A stretch of 24,776 bases of DNA. Origin: UBA1219 sp045601425 (GTDB taxonomy: Bacteria; Bacteroidota; Bacteroidia; Bacteroidales; P3). The notes beneath the pieces are model-generated. The model saw nothing but the letters and a program-made list of their open reading frames with translations, was not told where the DNA came from and made no database searches. The first letter of the stretch is position 1, and every line of letters starts with the position of its first letter. Below, piece after piece: positions 24,774-24,776 of the stretch. Location: NCBI GenBank assembly GCA_045601425.1, contig JAZRZP010000036.1:1-24776 (forward strand), in the 5' to 3' direction. Position numbers and translations under genes: made by a program.

Positions 24774-24776
24774 AAA

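Larger units (their letters stand above)
24481..24776 (+). other. A-rich noncoding region at the right edge
   Basis: These 296 bases contain no gene I can support. The left half is AT-rich with a 10-bp inverted repeat (24563-24587). The right half is purine-rich on this strand, with many A runs, a GCGG/CCGC mini-hairpin at 24664-24674, a distant 10-bp inverted repeat and a 12-base direct repeat. It may be the leader or control region of a gene beyond the window. Confidence 0.6.

Noticed and set aside
1..24776. tRNA, rRNA, CRISPR array, insertion sequence or prophage
   Set aside because: I saw no cloverleaf or rRNA segments, no regularly spaced long repeats, and no transposase, integrase or phage genes.

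Overview
The window looks like a chromosomal segment of a Bacteroidales-type bacterium (phylum Bacteroidota). Reasons: promoters have a TAnnTTTG -7 box (TATCTTTGC is used repeatedly) and start codons are preceded by A-rich leaders instead of Shine-Dalgarno sites. The gene entering from the left ends in a type IX secretion sorting tail. The division genes also have Bacteroidota features: a PASTA-tailed FtsI, a short FtsL analogue and an FtsZ with a long acidic linker. All genes found are on the + strand. The family or genus cannot be named from this window.

Layout. 1-106: the last residues of a secreted T9SS cargo protein, followed by a terminator. 248-1573: pyrF and a small four-helix membrane protein, translationally close. 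1694-2746: recA with its own promoter and a strong terminator. 2814-3241: a gene-free leader carrying 10-bp phased AAAAATGG-type repeats just upstream of mraZ. 3242-18504: a complete-looking dcw (division and cell wall) cluster in the order mraZ, rsmH, ftsL-like, ftsI, murE, mraY, murD remnant, ftsW, murG, murC, ftsQ, ftsA, ftsZ, closed by a terminator. 18665-23024: two secreted C69-family (Ntn-hydrolase) peptidases flanking a small lipoprotein, each with its own promoter. 23282-24480: a DUF3078-like outer-membrane protein and a small zinc-ribbon protein. 24481-24776: A-rich noncoding DNA with inverted and direct repeats.

The dcw genes together make lipid II (MurC, MurE, MraY, MurG) and use it at the septum (FtsW, FtsI, FtsL, FtsQ, FtsA, FtsZ), under likely control by MraZ. 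MurE carries the DNPR motif, so the stem peptide should contain meso-diaminopimelate. The downstream C69 peptidases are secreted and probably act on peptides in the periplasm or outside the cell.

The most notable observation is at the murD position. Instead of a ligase of about 445 residues there is an intact 179-codon gene that encodes only the C-terminal domain of MurD. The fold-type residues are kept, but the positions that would contact D-glutamate have changed. This cluster therefore has no complete D-Glu ligase, and the fragment looks like a retained, possibly repurposed pseudoenzyme domain.
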